Source of the DNA: JABWBR01 sp036741235
Lineage (GTDB): Bacteria > Bacteroidota > Bacteroidia > Chitinophagales > Saprospiraceae
Assembly (NCBI GenBank): GCA_036741235.1
Contig: DAINSQ010000126.1
Span: forward strand, 1 to 13,786
Direction: 5' to 3'
Length of the DNA: 13,786 nucleotides
The notes under the pieces were generated by a model, which saw nothing but the letters and a program-made list of their open reading frames with translations, made no database searches and had not been told where the DNA came from. The translations under genes were made by a program, and so were the position numbers. Shown here one piece after another: positions 13,654 through 13,786 of the stretch (position 1 is the stretch's first letter; each line of letters begins with the position of its first letter).

Positions 13654-13786
13654 GATGTTGTGGGTTGTAGGTCGGTTGGTTTATAAGTTTAAGCGGTAAC
13701 TATTTAGCAGGTATCAATTAACGCGGAAGCAATGAAGTTAAACTCAAGACAGATATTAACGGGTAGTTGTATCCGGAATTTAGTGC
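13654..13786. other. Window-end region: GT-rich tract and a possible next gene start
   Basis: Directly after the GH32 TAG comes a GT-rich period-7 stretch containing TTGTGGG, TTGTAGG and a diverged third unit (13658-13679). Beyond it, an ATG at 13732-13734 opens a frame that stays open for 18 codons to the window edge (MKLNSRQILTGSCIRNLV...). That is too short to call a gene. Confidence 0.4.

Noticed and set aside
13732..13786. A possible next gene starting at ATG 13732.
   Set aside because: Only 18 codons before the window ends, with no recognisable start signals; it cannot be supported.

Overview
The window looks like chromosomal DNA from a member of the Bacteroidota, most likely near the Saprospiria (Lewinella/Haliscomenobacter-type bacteria). 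Three promoter-like sites match the Bacteroidota -7 consensus TAnnTTTG (4322-4329 minus, 4372-4379 plus, 6735-6742 minus). Starts lack Shine-Dalgarno sequences. Several proteins are of types I associate with this phylum: the 4-TM 'magnesium citrate secondary transporter'-annotated family, the all-helical 482-residue orphan and a surface-type GH32 lipoprotein. The taxonomic placement is inference. I see no rRNA, tRNA, CRISPR array, IS element or phage gene.

Layout. (1) 1-3535, minus strand: ilvD then ilvB, the dihydroxy-acid dehydratase and acetolactate synthase large subunit of branched-chain amino acid synthesis. The window cuts off just past ilvB, where ilvN and ilvC may follow. (2) 3703-5047: a small divergent locus. 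A TetR-family regulator (plus) faces two translationally linked small membrane proteins (minus), with a perfect 7-2-7 palindrome lying between two opposed -7 boxes. (3) 5060-8310, minus strand: a run of an acyl-carrier-protein-like protein without its phosphopantetheine serine, a conserved protein of unknown function, a GNAT acetyltransferase and recN (DNA repair). recN has its own promoter candidate. (4) 8311-8902: an AT-rich 592-bp gap with no convincing gene but several inverted repeats, including two terminator-like hairpins oriented for minus-strand transcription. (5) 8903-10351, plus: a helical-repeat orphan. (6) 10405-13653, plus: a secreted GHL10/DUF187 glycoside hydrolase-like protein and a GH32 fructan/sucrose hydrolase lipoprotein, probably co-transcribed.

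The most unusual pattern is that five gene 3' ends (ilvB, ilvD, GNAT, GHL10, GH32) carry a short tandem or low-complexity tract of period 7-8 directly at or after the stop codon. In ilvB and the GHL10 gene the tract supplies the last codons and determines the stop. Other notable points are the Ser-to-Ala acyl carrier protein, the TetR operator with two divergent -7 boxes, and the structured gap at 8438-8713.
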